Under the pieces are notes generated by a model. The model was given only the letters and a program-made list of their open reading frames with translations, was not told the DNA's origin and ran no database searches. Below are positions 1-10,929 of a stretch of 64,000 nucleotides of DNA, piece by piece. Numbering within the stretch: position 1 is the first letter of the stretch; each line of letters opens with the position of its first letter. Position numbers and translations under genes: made by a program. The DNA comes from Pararge aegeria (lineage: Eukaryota > Arthropoda > Insecta > Lepidoptera > Nymphalidae): the NCBI RefSeq assembly GCF_905163445.1, contig NC_053200.1, positions 15,004,001 through 15,068,000 of the forward strand. Reading direction: 5' to 3'.

Positions 1-64
1 GATCTGGGAGGAAGGCCTGTGTCCTATAGTGGACTGCTTAGTCGTTTATTATGATGACAATGAA
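1..64 (+). mobile_element. LINE 3' end fragment (RTE-like tail)
   Basis: The stretch reads like the last codons of a lepidopteran RTE-like LINE (the 'ggaggcctgtgtcc..cagtgg' type of ending), followed by an imperfect TGATGA tail. The same ending recurs near 913, 43925 and 49850. It is cut off by the window edge. Confidence 0.5.
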
Positions 65-446
65 AGCTAGAGATGTGTGTAGCGGAACGACCTCGGTACC
101 CCCTTAAGGGTGAAGTGAACGACTAGGCTTTTACCACTATTCTAGATTAGATTAACAAGGAAGCCAAAATTACATTCCACATTCTCCAATTAATGAGTTT
201 CCACTCCGCACTATGAAATTGTAATAAAAACTAAGTTTAATTAAATCACGGGTCATTCTCACGAGGCGAGGTTACCCGCGAGTTAAAAGTTACCCCGTAC
301 CCATAATCCAGTTGTTTATTATTCAAACTAAGTAAACTGTAGTAGTGCAGAGATACGGCAGTTTTAGCATTTAGAGGTTATGATTTATAATTATGTTTGT
401 CTAGTTGCTGAGCGCGACAACGTTCACGTGAAAACTTTATGTGTAG
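65..446. other. Unannotated AT-rich stretch
   Basis: No coding frame, repeat copy or RNA gene recognised here. Confidence 0.5.
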
Positions 447-515
447 ACCTCTCAGGCATGCAGGTTTCCTCACGATGTTTTCCTTCACCGTAGGAGCAAG
501 TGATATTTAAATTAC
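447..515 (-). mobile_element. SINE-B, first half (split copy)
   Basis: This matches the segment shared by all SINE-B copies that contains CACGATGTTTTCCTTCACCG. The copy breaks off at a LINE-Z2 tail and resumes at about 815, so it was split by a later insertion. Sense of the SINE is the minus strand. Confidence 0.6.
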
Positions 516-812
516 TTAAATTCAAATTCAAATTCAAATTCATTTATTTCAACTATGCCTACTTTATAAGCACTTTTGAAACGTCAAGTATGTATGTTTG
601 TAGTGACTCTACCACCGGTTCGGAAAGCAGATTCTACCGAGAAGAGCCGGCAAGAAACTCAGTAGTTGCTCTTTTCCAACATCAACATTTACAATCATTT
701 AACTATCTTGCGGGGGATGAGAGCGAGGCTGCCTGCTTCCAATCTACCTTGTCATTGAGGAATTCATCAAATGTATAATAACCTCGCTGTACTAGATGCG
801 TTTTTACACATT
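516..812 (-). mobile_element. LINE-Z2 3' end inserted in SINE-B
   Basis: Read on the minus strand, this is a truncated LINE 3' end: a 3' UTR ending in AAATAAATGAATTT-like repeats (tandem GAATTT, seen as TTCAAA on plus). Homologous copies lie at 14265, 19952, 31285, 48373 and 63885. Small frames across it, such as 500-778, are incidental. Confidence 0.65.
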
Positions 813-814
813 TT

Positions 815-912
815 TAAAACGGACATAACTTAGAATAGTTAGAGGTGCGTGCTGGGATTCGAACTCGGCCCCCGAAATCGATGTCGCTCCTACCCAAAGC
901 GCTACCACCGCT
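815..912 (-). mobile_element. SINE-B, second half with tRNA-like head
   Basis: Continues the copy begun at 447. On the minus strand it contains a box B-like GAGTTCGAATCCC and a degraded box A-like region, ending at the expected 'agcggtg' head. This is a tRNA-derived SINE head, not a functional tRNA. Confidence 0.6.
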
Positions 913-971
913 ACTTTAAGTCCAGCAGTGGACGTCAATTGGTTGAATCGATTGTCGATGATGATGTAATA
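913..971 (+). mobile_element. RTE-like LINE tail
   Basis: Contains CCAGCAGTGGACGTCAATTG and a GATGATGATG tail, the standard 3' end of the RTE-like LINEs elsewhere in the window. It is severely 5'-truncated. Confidence 0.5.
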
Positions 972-1677
972 GTTTTAACTGTTATGTATTTATGATAATA
1001 TGTGCATTAATGATATTATATAAGTGTAACGTTATTATTTTTGTTTAGTTCTTATTGTATTGTGTAAATCAGGTTCAAGTATAAGTATGTAGTTATTTGT
1101 ATGTATTTTTTTCTCAGTCATGAACCCCCTGCAATCTGTTTTCCCCGTGATTTCCTTATCCTAAGGATTCCTAGAAGAGATCGCTACTAAGCGATAAGCA
1201 CCTTTTTATTCTGCTTCTTTTTCTATTCTTCTTTGGTTTCATTAAGTTGAGGTGTGCGTTTGAAGAGTTGAAATATAATAAATAAGTACGATTTAGCACC
1301 CATTTGGCTTAAATATCGATGATGTTGTCGACCTAAAATCTTTTACCTTGAAAGTGATAAATAAAATTTCCTTTTCAAAGTACACAGGAAAAAAACATAA
1401 AGAATATCAAAGAAACATCGCCGCAATCGCTAAGTGGTGCCACTTAACCGTGATTCCGTACCAAAGGCAGTTCTTTGTAGGGCTAAATGTTGAGATGTAA
1501 CTCTGTTCCGAGCCCTTTACTCGTGCTGACTATTGATTCTACCATCCATGGATAATGTGACCATTTATTTTCAGTTTATAGACATTCCTATTAAAAGACT
1601 TAAGCCACATACATGAGGGCTTAATTTTCTAAAATAACTTAATACACTGATGCCCATTTTCAATAGTGACAAACAAG
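972..1677. other. Mostly unannotated; faint LINE 3' trace
   Basis: Positions 1150-1255 resemble a LINE 3' UTR (an 'agaagagatcgctactaagcgataagcacc' type of motif, also at 11265, 31905 and 45270). Nothing else recognised. Confidence 0.3.
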
Positions 1678-1820
1678 CAGTGGCGTGCACTTCATACATG
1701 CACAAAATCACTGCTTACCCTAAAATTGGTATATAGCTCTTGTAGGAGGAGGATTTTTGCCTTTTGTGCAATTTTCCTGCTGTATGCATACCCTGGTGAG
1801 AAACCCAGTGTACGCCACTG
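1678..1820. mobile_element. hAT-type MITE, copy 1
   Basis: A 143-bp element bounded by inverted CAGTGGCGTGCA / TACGCCACTG ends. It is flanked by CAAACAAG (1670-1677) and CGAACAAG (1821-1828), an 8-bp target duplication with one mismatch. An 8-bp duplication with CAGTGGCG ends fits the hAT superfamily. It has no coding capacity. Related copies are at 22454-22627 and 55178-55353. Confidence 0.75.
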
Positions 1821-1828
1821 CGAACAAG

Positions 1829-2400
1829 GTAATGCCTAAGTAACTTATACCAAATGTAAGGACATTTCTAGGCATAGGTACATTCCCTTTTGCCAATCGA
1901 TTTTTACTAGGCAACTCAAATAGCCTAACTTGTTACAAGCTACCTAAGTGTAAATATGATTCTTGTCACAAGTTGTCGTATTTTTTGATTGTATTTTAAT
2001 GTGTAGTATTTCTTCTCCCAAAGAGAACTCCACTGCTAAAGGGCATTTCTAACGTCTTGTAATTAAGATTTCTGTAGTTATAGTGACAGTAATTTGTTAA
2101 ATCAATGGGTTATAGGTTATTGACGAGATACATAAAAGACTAGATTATCCCTTCGCCAGAATGGTCTCCCTACAGGCTTTTATGGGTTGAGAATCTCTTT
2201 AGTTACAAAACCTTGCCTAATGCAACTCCAGTGTATTTTTAACACAACTCGAATGAAGTCGAACCACAATCAGTTCAAGGTCATTATACATCTTCATCGT
2301 TATTTTCTTAACTCCTAACGCCAAAACCTTTTTTTTCTGTTTACTATAAGTAAGTCTGTGAATGCAATCTCATCAATAGCTCATAACATTATTAAACTTT
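1829..2400. other. Unannotated stretch
   Basis: No recognisable gene or repeat copy seen. Confidence 0.4.
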
Positions 2401-2690
2401 ATTGGTGGACAACGGGGGCGTTTGTCCATAGTCACCACCCTTTTTTTTGGCGTTGTAGAACAGCTTTATTGTTTCTTCTAACCCTAGGGCAGGAAGGATG
2501 TTATGTGGGATACCCTCTTGTTGGCTTTGTTAGACGCCCGGCGAAACCATAATCACCACCCTGCGCAGACGCAGTGGTGATCACAGTAGGTGGTAGTAGG
2601 AGCAGAGGACGCTGCTACCCGTTCTCTGTGATAATCGCTTAGGCGCCTCGTACGATACACGCGGGAAGCAGTGGTTAAAACTATATTCTG
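2401..2690. repeat. GC-richer stretch, possible diverged repeat
   Basis: This block has higher GC than its surroundings and repeated 'accaccctg/caccaccct' motifs. It resembles repetitive DNA, but no second copy lies in the window and no family is recognised. Small minus-strand frames here (2553-2735, 2581-2817) have no recognisable domain. Confidence 0.25.
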
Positions 2691-2739
2691 ATCTGCTATT
2701 ACCACACAAATAGCTGCGATTAAATAAATAAACAATAAA

Positions 2740-2983
2740 AATATATAAACATACTACGACAATACACACATCGCAATCTAGCCCCAAAGTAAGCGTAGCT
2801 TGTGTTATGGGTACCAAGATGACTGATGAATATTTTTATGAATAGGATGCATACTTATAATATACATATAAACACCCAGACACTGAAAAACATACAAGTT
2901 AATAACACAAAAATATTCCAGTTGTGGGAATCGAACGACCTTGGACTCAGAAAGCAGGGTCGCTGCGCCAATCGGCTGTCAAA
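2740..2983 (-). mobile_element. SINE-A copy (tRNA-derived)
   Basis: About 245 bp, minus sense. The head carries box A-like and box B-like motifs (TGGCGCAG.. type and GTTCGATTCCCAC type, here partly deleted). The body contains the conserved 'tcttagtacccataacacaagctacgcttac' region. At least fourteen copies or fragments of this family lie in the window on both strands. Confidence 0.8.
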
Positions 2984-3249
2984 TTGATTGGTTGCAATCC
3001 CAACTGGTGGTAAATCCAAATACCGTCTTAGACGCCCCACCACCTGCACCCATAGTGTCTGTTAACACAGACCGGCTCGGACAGAATCGGACGGCGCTCT
3101 TCTTTTCACACAGACCTCCGGCGCGTGTATGGTTGGAAATGGCCGGAGCGACCAAGCTTTGTTTCACATAGACCGGCTAGAGCACGTAGAGTCCGCAAAC
3201 GGAGCTGTTCGGATGCGCGAGAGCGGAAGAGCGCGTCATCAGAAGACAG
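2984..3249. other. GC-rich spacer between two opposed SINE-A copies
   Basis: Markedly GC-richer than the rest of the window and contains a repeated CAGACCGGCT / ATAGACCGGCT motif (about 3068 and 3168). It has overlapping short open frames in several phases but no recognisable domain. Origin unknown. Confidence 0.3.
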
Positions 3250-3385
3250 CTGATTGGCGCAGTGGGCAGCGACCTGAGTCCTTCTTTCTGAGTCTACGGC
3301 CGAGGGTTCGATTCCCACAACTGGAAAATGCTTGTGTGATGAACATGAATGTTTTTCAGTGTCTATTTATTTATTTATTTATCAG
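3250..3385 (+). mobile_element. SINE-A copy, 3'-truncated
   Basis: Begins GATTGGCGCAGTGGGCAGCG (box A) and contains GGTTCGATTCCCACAAC (box B). It ends after 'tttttcagtgtct' in a TTTA repeat. Confidence 0.75.
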
Positions 3386-4055
3386 AAATCATACGTAGCC
3401 GGTCGGCTCCTTTTATTTTTTCACACTAACTGCGTAAGGTTTGCTCCCCGGCATTCTCAATAACAAAAGAGGTGATATGTAAAAATAAAGCGAGCTGGTC
3501 TGTCTGAACGGACACATAATCGGGTTCTGAGCGTAAACGTACAGAAAAGCTCAAGCGCTTGATGGCAGGTCTTTCTCAGCATGGTGGTTACTAGGTAGGA
3601 CTTAAGCATCTGACTAGTCCAGACCAGAGAAAACTCAGGAACCCAGTACCTACTTATCATACATGCTAATTGAGTTTTTAAGTAAGTATTCTATGTACAT
3701 AAACAGGTGCTTCTGATGGTTCGATGTAGGTATTTGTATACAATACATTATTTATTATTCTCACAATATTTGCATGACCCCAATTGCGCCCTTCTTCAAT
3801 ACAATTTCAACACAAGCAATAAATTATAGCAAATAATAACTATTCAAAATGTCTTCCACTATAAAATATGTCTATTCATTGTTATAATTTCATATAACTA
3901 TCCACTAACCGGGGCTGACAATATTTTAGGTTTAAAGACATTTATTCTCAAAAGAAACAGTTTCACTTAATGAGAAATTAAAATGAACATAAAGAAGCGG
4001 TAATATATTAACTAGTTAGCGTGATACAAAACAAAATCAGACACAAAAAAACAAA
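3386..4055. other. Unannotated AT-rich stretch
   Basis: No gene or repeat copy recognised. Confidence 0.4.
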
Positions 4056-4237
4056 ACGACCCTGCTTTCTGAGCCCAAGGCCGTGGGTTCGATTCCCACT
4101 ACTGAAAATGTTTGTGTGATGAGCATGAATGTTTTTCAGTGTCTGGGTGTTTATACGTATATTCTAAGTATTTATGTATATTATTTATAAAATTATTCAT
4201 CAGTCATCTTAGTACCCATAACACAAGCTACGCTTAC
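4056..4237 (+). mobile_element. SINE-A copy
   Basis: Starts inside the tRNA-like head, with box A missing and box B GGTTCGATTCCCAC present. It runs through the conserved 'acacaagctacgcttac' region to the start of a Helitron. Confidence 0.75.
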
Positions 4238-4670
4238 TCCCTACTCATATTATAAATGTCAATGTAAGTTTGTTTGTTACGCTTTCACGCAAAAACTACT
4301 TAACCGATCCTCATGAAACTTTGTACAAATATTTTTGGAAGTGTCGGATATAATATAGGATACTTTTTATCCCGACATTAAGCTCGGTTCCTTTGGGAGA
4401 GGGGATGAGTGTTTGACGATTTTACACCATATCTCCGACAAATTATAACCGATTTAAATAATTATTTTTGTACCATAGAGGTTATAATATGTATTTAATT
4501 TTGCCCAAACTATGGTTGGAGATAGAGCCAAAACTCCTCAGCGGACAGTAGCAAATTCCATTTAAGGCTTAGCTATACTGACTAGTTTATTTTTTTTAGA
4601 TCTACAATTAAATTTAATGCCCAATCAAAAAACAAAATCAAACGCAGACGAAGTAACGGGGAACAGCTAG
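4238..4670 (+). mobile_element. Non-autonomous Helitron (Lep1-like)
   Basis: The 5' end is TCCCTACTCATATTATAAATG-like and the 3' end is GGGGAACAGCTAG followed by T, the CTAG|T terminus of lepidopteran Helitrons. No Rep/helicase coding sequence is present. Homologous copies: 27890-28272 (+), 40119-40376 (+, 5'-truncated), 56988-57399 (-). Confidence 0.75.
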
Positions 4671-4683
4671 TGTTGAAATAATT

Positions 4684-4731
4684 GTGAAGTGATGGTGATA
4701 ACTACGTTTGCTAACTTAAACCTAAAGCCAT
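4684..4731 (-). mobile_element. LINE-Z1 relic
   Basis: A short match to the LINE-Z1 3' UTR segment 'gtgatggtgataact..cttaaaactaaagc'. The rest of 4671-5123 holds nothing recognised. Confidence 0.35.
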
Positions 4732-5123
4732 TGGGTAGGTAAGCCATCGTCTAGAAGCATCACATATATATACCTTTAATAACCAATATAAGCACTTAGT
4801 AACTACGGCTGAAACGGGGGATAAAAGTTTGCATTGTACATTTATTAAAAAAAAAAAAATACCATTGAAAACCCTCTGAATAAACATACTGAGTGAACTT
4901 TTTTGCGTAAACTCAAAATAAAGTGATTATTTGTGTACGCTTTTACTCCGAGGTGAAAAGGGAACATTTATTAAGGCCGGGACAAAGAATCTACACTTAA
5001 GGGCGATAACTTTTTCTCATACGTTAGGTATGCGTGAAAATTTAATCTTTACACATAGCGGAGGAGCTGTGGTGGATATGCTCAACCGGCTTACACAGCG
5101 ACATTCAGCATTTTTATTAGGTA

Positions 5124-5514
5124 CTAGCGTACCCAGCCCGCTTTGCCGGGCTAGATTTTGCTTTATTTTATTTAAACAATAAACTTACATCATCAAATTT
5201 TTAATTTAAGTCTCAGAATATATTAAATCATTTATTTGTCTCCGTATTCATTCTCTTCTATTCTCTTCTCGAGCGGGTGAAGATTATCTACACCCATGTA
5301 CACCCAACAATAGAATATCATCATAGTAAATAAAAGCTGTATTTGAGAGTTTGACAGTTCAAAAATAGGAGTGCTCCGATCGTCACCAAACTTTACAGAA
5401 TTACTCGCCAGGTCAATCTGGATATTCCCTGAAAGTTTCATTGAAATCGGTCCAGCCGTTTCAGAGCCTATACGGAACATACCCCCACACTTTCTCTTTT
5501 ATATATATAGAAGA
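5124..5514 (-). mobile_element. Complete non-autonomous Helitron, 391 bp
   Basis: On the minus strand it starts A|TCTTCTATATATATAAAAG at 5514 and ends CTAG|T at 5124. Just before the end is a small GC hairpin (5135-5140 pairing with 5147-5152). These are the three Helitron hallmarks. It lacks coding capacity, so the minus-strand frame 5232-5480 is incidental. Confidence 0.75.
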
Positions 5515-5536
5515 TAAGTTTTATTTTGATAGGTAT

Positions 5537-5662
5537 TGACGACCGATTGGCGCAGTGGGCAGAGACCCTGCTTTCTGAGTCCAAGGCCGTGGGTTAGATT
5601 CCCACAACTGGACAATATTTGTGTGATGAACACAAATGTTCTTCAGTGTCTGGGTGTCATCA
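5537..5662 (+). mobile_element. SINE-A copy, 3'-truncated
   Basis: Box A GGCGCAGTGGGCAG and a box B-like GGTTAGATTCCCAC are both visible. It breaks off after 'cttcagtgtctgggtgt'. Confidence 0.75.
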
Positions 5663-5708
5663 GTTATCTCAATGATGTACATAATCAATGGTAAACTAAT
5701 CATATACG

Positions 5709-5918
5709 AATTTTATAAATTTAAAATGCATATAAAAATTTTCGGAACCGACAGGATTTGAACCTGCGACTCTCGGGCAATCGCGGCTTGAGCGCTTTCA
5801 CCAAATAAGCTACGGCTCTCCTACCGCCGATGCCGAAATCAGTATATGCCTTTCATATCAGTCGTATAGCGACTGTAGCGTCATGTAGTAGGAAACGTTG
5901 CAGTTTTCCATCTACTTT
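5709..5918 (-). mobile_element. SINE-D copy
   Basis: Minus sense. The tRNA-like part carries GAGCCGTAGCTTATTTGG (box A region) and GCAGGTTCAAATCCTGTCGG (box B). It is preceded by a segment containing 'gcaacgtttcctactacatgacgc', and this extra leader is shared by other SINE-D copies (41476, 13340). It is repetitive and lacks a well-paired acceptor stem, so it is called as a SINE rather than a tRNA gene. Confidence 0.65.
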
Positions 5919-7009
5919 TTCAAAGGTCCATTTTGTTTTTACCTACACTTGAAGGAATTATCAATTACCAATCATATACCAAGTTTGACACTGGCTCTAT
6001 TACTAGATGGGCTTTATGGATTTTGTTTCAGTCATGCGGTGAAATTGAGTTCAGTAAAGTTTATTATGATATGCATATAAAGTACGGGCATAAATTATTA
6101 AGTATATTCAAATTTATAATGAGAGAGTAGCAATATTATATTATGTGAAATGCTGCATATCTAGATTAGACTTTGCAATTTATAAGGAATTACATTATAC
6201 ATGTAGGATCGGGCGAATTTTGACTTGATCCGTCCGACATCGTGTGGGCAATTTTAAGTTATCGTGTAATAAGAACACCTTAAGATTTGACTTGCTTTGT
6301 TCGAACACTGAATTAAACTAATATCGTAATAGCAAACTTTTAAAATAATAACCACTAAGAGAAACGTAGGACAGTTCCGGGACGACGTCTTTCTGCCTTG
6401 CGTCCCAACGAATTAATCATCCCAATCAAGTCAGTAGACCCCGTCACGACTCTGTCGAAGCGCGCCAAAACTGTTGATGCATGCTAGCCGCTAGCTGGCG
6501 CGTTTGCGTTTCATTTAGTGTCCGTACTCATTTCCGGCAGCGACATACATATAAAAATACATTTGTTTTAAATATGTAATAATCCAACAGAACAGGGGCA
6601 ATGCTATTTTATTTCTATTCCCACAGCAATTCCCAAAAAGTCCGGAGTAGAGAGCGCTTCAAAATGCTCGACAGTCAAAGTTTAATTTAAGTACAGAAAC
6701 TCTACTTTCAATGGACGAGACAAGAGTAGGTTATTTATTCCGATATATAAATTAGTTGATATATTCATACATTTTTTTTTTATTTTACCCATTATTTCTT
6801 TTTAAAATTTAGATTAATTTAATTAATTAAAATTAAATTATGTCCTCCTACTATCGAGTTAATATTTCAAATCTGAAAATCTCTCAAATTATCTCGTGAC
6901 GGCAGACTTTTTTTCAATCATTATAGTCCAGTTAGCGTTTGACCTACTGGCTATGATTATTGATAAGCATTCCTGCTGGACCTCAAAGGAATTGAATTCA
7001 AAGCACCAG
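5919..7009. other. Unannotated stretch
   Basis: 6360-6540 is somewhat GC-richer, but no gene or repeat was recognised. Confidence 0.4.
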
Positions 7010-7075
7010 TCCACTAACCCGTACCACCAAGCAGCTTGGTGGGTTAATGCTCTAAAATCTAGTCTTCCGAGACAA
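7010..7075 (+). mobile_element. SINE-E tail relic
   Basis: Resembles the SINE-E 3' segment 'accaatccg..agc.gtggtgggt..atgctctaaaac' seen at 55365. Short and diverged. Confidence 0.35.
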
Positions 7076-8270
7076 AACTAAGTAGGAACTTATTTTTCAA
7101 TTTATTTTGCTGCCAGCATCTTAGGAACTGTTCCGCGATGCGGTGGTTTCGAAGACGTTATAGATTAATTTAGTTTTACATTTTAGGTTATATTTATTTA
7201 CAAACGAAAAAAAAAAATTTCATAATGTTTAGAGTTCTTTTCAAATACATCTAAATTATTTATTTATAGCTAAAGATAAGTTTATGCTTCTAATGTTAAA
7301 ACAAACTTTTTTTAACGATGTAAAAGATGGATGTAAAAAAATTAAAGGATGCCCTTTTTAATCAATTACACGAAAATCTCTTTCCTATAATATTTTACTA
7401 ATATCAGCATTACCCCTTAAAATACCTTAAAATGACATATAGCTTTGACCTTACCGTATCCGAGCACTGTATCTGATAGTCGTGATAAAGGCAAATTATT
7501 TGGCAAATAGAATTGAACAAATTTAATTAAATAAATAAATTGATTCCCCGAGGGGCTTTTGACTTTTGTTTGTAAATTGAAATTATTATTAATTTATTTT
7601 GGCGCTTCTGCGTTAAATTAAAAGATAAACTTTGCGTAAAATCAATTAATGAGTACCGATTAAAATGTGTAGGTTGTCTACTTGACTTCATGCATTATAT
7701 ATGTTCTGACACTTATATAACCGTTTTAAATAATGTTTCAAGCTGCTAGGCTAGGCTTCTCTACTCTTCTATCTCTCTTTATTTAACCCAAGCTGTTGCT
7801 CGCAACTTCGTCCGCGTTTATTTCTTGTTTCATTCAATTTAGGTGTAGCTCTACAAATATTTTTATAGTTGAATCTGCTGTTTGTTTTGTTTTGCTCTTT
7901 TGTTTAAGTGCAGTCCCATTTTTTTTAACGCGCGTAATGTACAATTGGAATGAACTAAAACTGTGTTTTACTAATATGTAAATACTTAAAACTATCTACT
8001 TGAATAATAATCAATACTGCGATACTAATGTAACCCACTTTTGTTTCTACCGTCTCTCTCATAAAATTTTAGAACACACAAGCTACTATTACGACTTAAC
8101 TATGATAGCTTTACCTTACCTCGTTAACGTTTTTGTAGGTAATAATGAGTACCTCAATCATTTAGTACATCGTTTTTATACATCACCAATAGTTTTCTCA
8201 GCACACGCCAAGTAATGAATTTAGAGGCAAAATTTTGCTACTTTTGCGACGATGATCGGGACTTTGGAGT
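7076..8270. other. Mostly unannotated; Helitron 3' relic at about 7785-7830
   Basis: 7785-7830 resembles the minus-strand 3' end of Lep1-like Helitrons (AGCTGTTGCTCGCAACTTCG), without an intact CTAG. The rest is AT-rich with no recognised gene. Confidence 0.35.
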
Positions 8271-8432
8271 TTTGGAGTTATGTGCATTTCAAGCCTTTTC
8301 ACTTACTTTAACTGTGAAGGAAAATGTCGTGACGAAAACTGTATTCATGGGTTTCTACGTAATGTTTTCAAGGCCGTGTGAAGTGTACCTATCCGCACTT
8401 GGCCAGCGTGGTGGAATCCTGCCTAAACATTT
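8271..8432 (+). mobile_element. SINE-B copy, diverged
   Basis: Contains SINE-B landmarks in order: 'gttatgtgc', 'gtgaaggaaaatgtcgtga', 'aatgttttcaa', 'gtgtgaagt' and 'ggccagcgtggtgga'. It lies inside a 119-codon open frame (8215-8574), which is therefore judged fortuitous. Confidence 0.6.
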
Positions 8433-9317
8433 AACGGTGACGCCTATGTCATTCTTCAGCAATTTTCTATGTAAAAAGTATTGTCAATCCGTTACTCTCT
8501 TGCTGCGTGAAGAACATATCGACAAACGCATTTTCGCATTTAAAATATCAGTTTGTTTCCAAACTAACACTTAAACGATATACCGACGACTGTAGACTGA
8601 GGAACCTAACCGTTTAACTTTGGCCATGCTCCCAAATTGATTTTCTTTGTTGATACTACTAAATAGGTAATCTAAGATTGCCATTTAAGCAAGATTTGAT
8701 ATGCATGAATATAAAGCGATTGCCTCGGTTTTAGTACCTAGGTTCCATAATGAAAATGTTCAGTATTTCTTGATACCTAACATGCCATGGTTTCTTACGG
8801 TTCTTTATTCATGAAGGCCTATCACAGGCTCTTATCGCTCATAGACACAGGTTTACATTATTGCGGGTGATGATTTAGATGAAGTAAATTTTAATAAAAA
8901 TTGCCTTCATGTAAATAAATAAGAAACATGACGACTCGCCGATGCAATAAAGTTACGTAGTCATTGAATTAATTTTTTTATTCCTTTATTAATTAAATCT
9001 AAATTATAATGAAATAAAATTATTAATATAATAAATTAAAATAGGTAATGTAATCAATATAATAGGTAGATTTATAATTATAGCATAAAAAGCGATAAGA
9101 CCACCTTTTGTATTGTACTTCTATTTTTACGTGTCTTAGTCGTATCTTACTCGTATTCGTGGCTTAATCTAGTGTACCATTGACTAAATGAAATATGCAC
9201 TAAACAAATTTCTACAGGACTTTATTTTTAGGAAGAAGCACCTACAAATGTTGTGTTTATATCGTAGGACGACGACGTTTCATGTAACCCGTTAGTTTAA
9301 TAATGTTATTCGATATG
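8433..9317. other. Unannotated AT-rich stretch
   Basis: No gene recognised. 9264-9305 shares 'tttcatgtaacccgttagtttaata' with 12133-12165, so the stretch contains part of a low-copy repeat. Confidence 0.35.
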
Positions 9318-9410
9318 CCAAAGCTGACTGTAATTCATCATGCGAGAAATGGACTTCAACTTGCGACCCCAATAGCTAAACTTTGCCAATACTCAGAAAT
9401 GAAGTTGTTT
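9318..9410. repeat. Interspersed repeat, unnamed, copy 1
   Basis: Shares 'gctgactgtaattcatcatgcga' and 'gctaaactttgcc' in the same order and spacing with 10282-10385. No family recognised. Confidence 0.5.
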
Positions 9411-9833
9411 TACGTGTAGATTAGAAATTCAATAATATAATAAAGCTTTCTTGTCAATAAATATCAAAAGAAAAGCCTTTAGAATCTTTTGTTATTCGTG
9501 GCGATGTCGCTATATAGTATTTCTATCATATATAATAGGAATAAGTGGATCCTATTTACCGTCTTCTATATCTTATTCTACATAATATTATACTAAATTT
9601 ATAATTATTTATACAATTATTTATAATTCTTAAAATATTTTATGGGCTATAAAATATTTAATAGACAAAATGGGCATTTGTAGAGTCTCCAGGGGGTATA
9701 TTTTCCCAAATTATTGATTAAAAAATTACGTTTTTTTATTCCTTCCAAGTTAGCTCTTGACTATGGTAATAGTGAATAATCTTTTTTTAGTCAATTACCC
9801 TGATTTTTTTTTTCACACGCAATTTTTTTTTTT

Positions 9834-10020
9834 TTAATAATAAACCAACGAAAAAAAAATTTTCTAGGGAAATAATAATTACAAACTTAAATTAATATTT
9901 ACAATAAATATAAGCCGTCTAACTGTTCACTTATGGGCATGGTACCCAAAATGCTGGCGCTATTGCCCCGTTTGAATTGCTAGACTTAGCCGTTGGGCTA
10001 AATAAGCGCCAGCTCTTGAG
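9834..10020 (-). mobile_element. Retroposed C-terminal LINE-like fragment, copy 1
   Basis: Minus sense with a T-run on plus at its left side (a poly-A tail). About 190 bp match the insertion at 32378-32642, whose minus-strand translation contains a TGDPRAGAYLAQRLSLAIQ segment followed, after a one-base shift, by RGNIASILGTM. This copy retains the downstream part of that coding region. It is probably a 5'-truncated LINE of unknown clade. Confidence 0.5.
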
Positions 10021-10029
10021 TGTAATTAA

Positions 10030-10152
10030 TTACCACTATTTACCCTAATTACTTTCTACAACACATCGTACTGGAACGCTAAATTGCTTAGTAGCTCGTC
10101 TTTGTAGGGTAGGGTGGTAACTAGCCACAGTTGAAGCCTCCGACAAGACAAA
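10030..10152 (-). mobile_element. SINE-C relic
   Basis: Contains the minus-sense SINE-C segments 'ggaacgctaaattgcttag', 'ggtggtaactagccac' and 'gaagcctcc.acaagac'. The tRNA-like head is absent. Confidence 0.5.
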
Positions 10153-10281
10153 ATTTAATAAGTCATAAGCTAATCAACATCCCACTTCTGAGCACTTGCC
10201 CATCCTCACAGAAGAGAGGGAAAAAGAGCATAGAGCCGTATAAAATATCTGCCTTTCCAAAACGCTACAGTTGACCTAAAC

Positions 10282-10385
10282 GAGCTGACTGTAATTCATC
10301 ATGCGACAGATGGACTTGTTACTCGTGACCCAAATCGCTAAACTTTGCCTATATTCGCAAATGGACTTCACTTGTTAATACTCAA
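10282..10385. repeat. Interspersed repeat, unnamed, copy 2
   Basis: Homologous to 9318-9410. Confidence 0.5.
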
Positions 10386-10543
10386 AATAAGTGAAGATTG
10401 CCTTTTAAACCAAGGTTTGAAATCCACTTCAATAGAGTGATCTCGTAGGATTCTTTAAATCTTTTATGTGAAAAGTTGGCTTAAAGGAAAAACTTTTAAG
10501 CAGTTTTTCTTTGTACTAACAATTCAATGTTATTTCTATTTGT

Positions 10544-10700
10544 GATGATAATAATAATAAAAGCCTCTTTTAGTAGGTTAACAAAGGTTTAGGTTTACAA
10601 ACCTCAAGTACAATTATACAAATACAAAGAACTATAAAAAAATTTTACTAGTTTAGAATACAAACAATACGTCCTATTGATGATGATATAGTATATCTAT
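10544..10700 (-). mobile_element. Possible LINE 3' end with TTA tail
   Basis: Plus-strand AATAATAATAAAAGCC followed by AT-rich UTR-like DNA suggests a minus-strand LINE tail. Weak evidence. Confidence 0.3.
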
Positions 10701-10929
10701 CTATATTGTTAAATCTACACCAATTTTAATAGTTCTTCTCTGGGTCACTTTGACGGGTTTGTATTGGTTGCCGTCAGGATCCGCAACAGAGTTTTTACAG
10801 CAAGAATTTCTTGCATAGTATCATCTGGTTTCATTATTCAAGGTTAAATAAATATACTAGAAAGCTCTAAGTCAGTAGTTGTTTACATTAAAACTCACAA
10901 CTTTTTGTAATTCGATAGTTTGTGAAATA

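Noticed and set aside
8215..8574. 119-codon open frame as a host gene
   Set aside because: Its central part is a diverged SINE-B copy, the start is arbitrary and no domain is visible.
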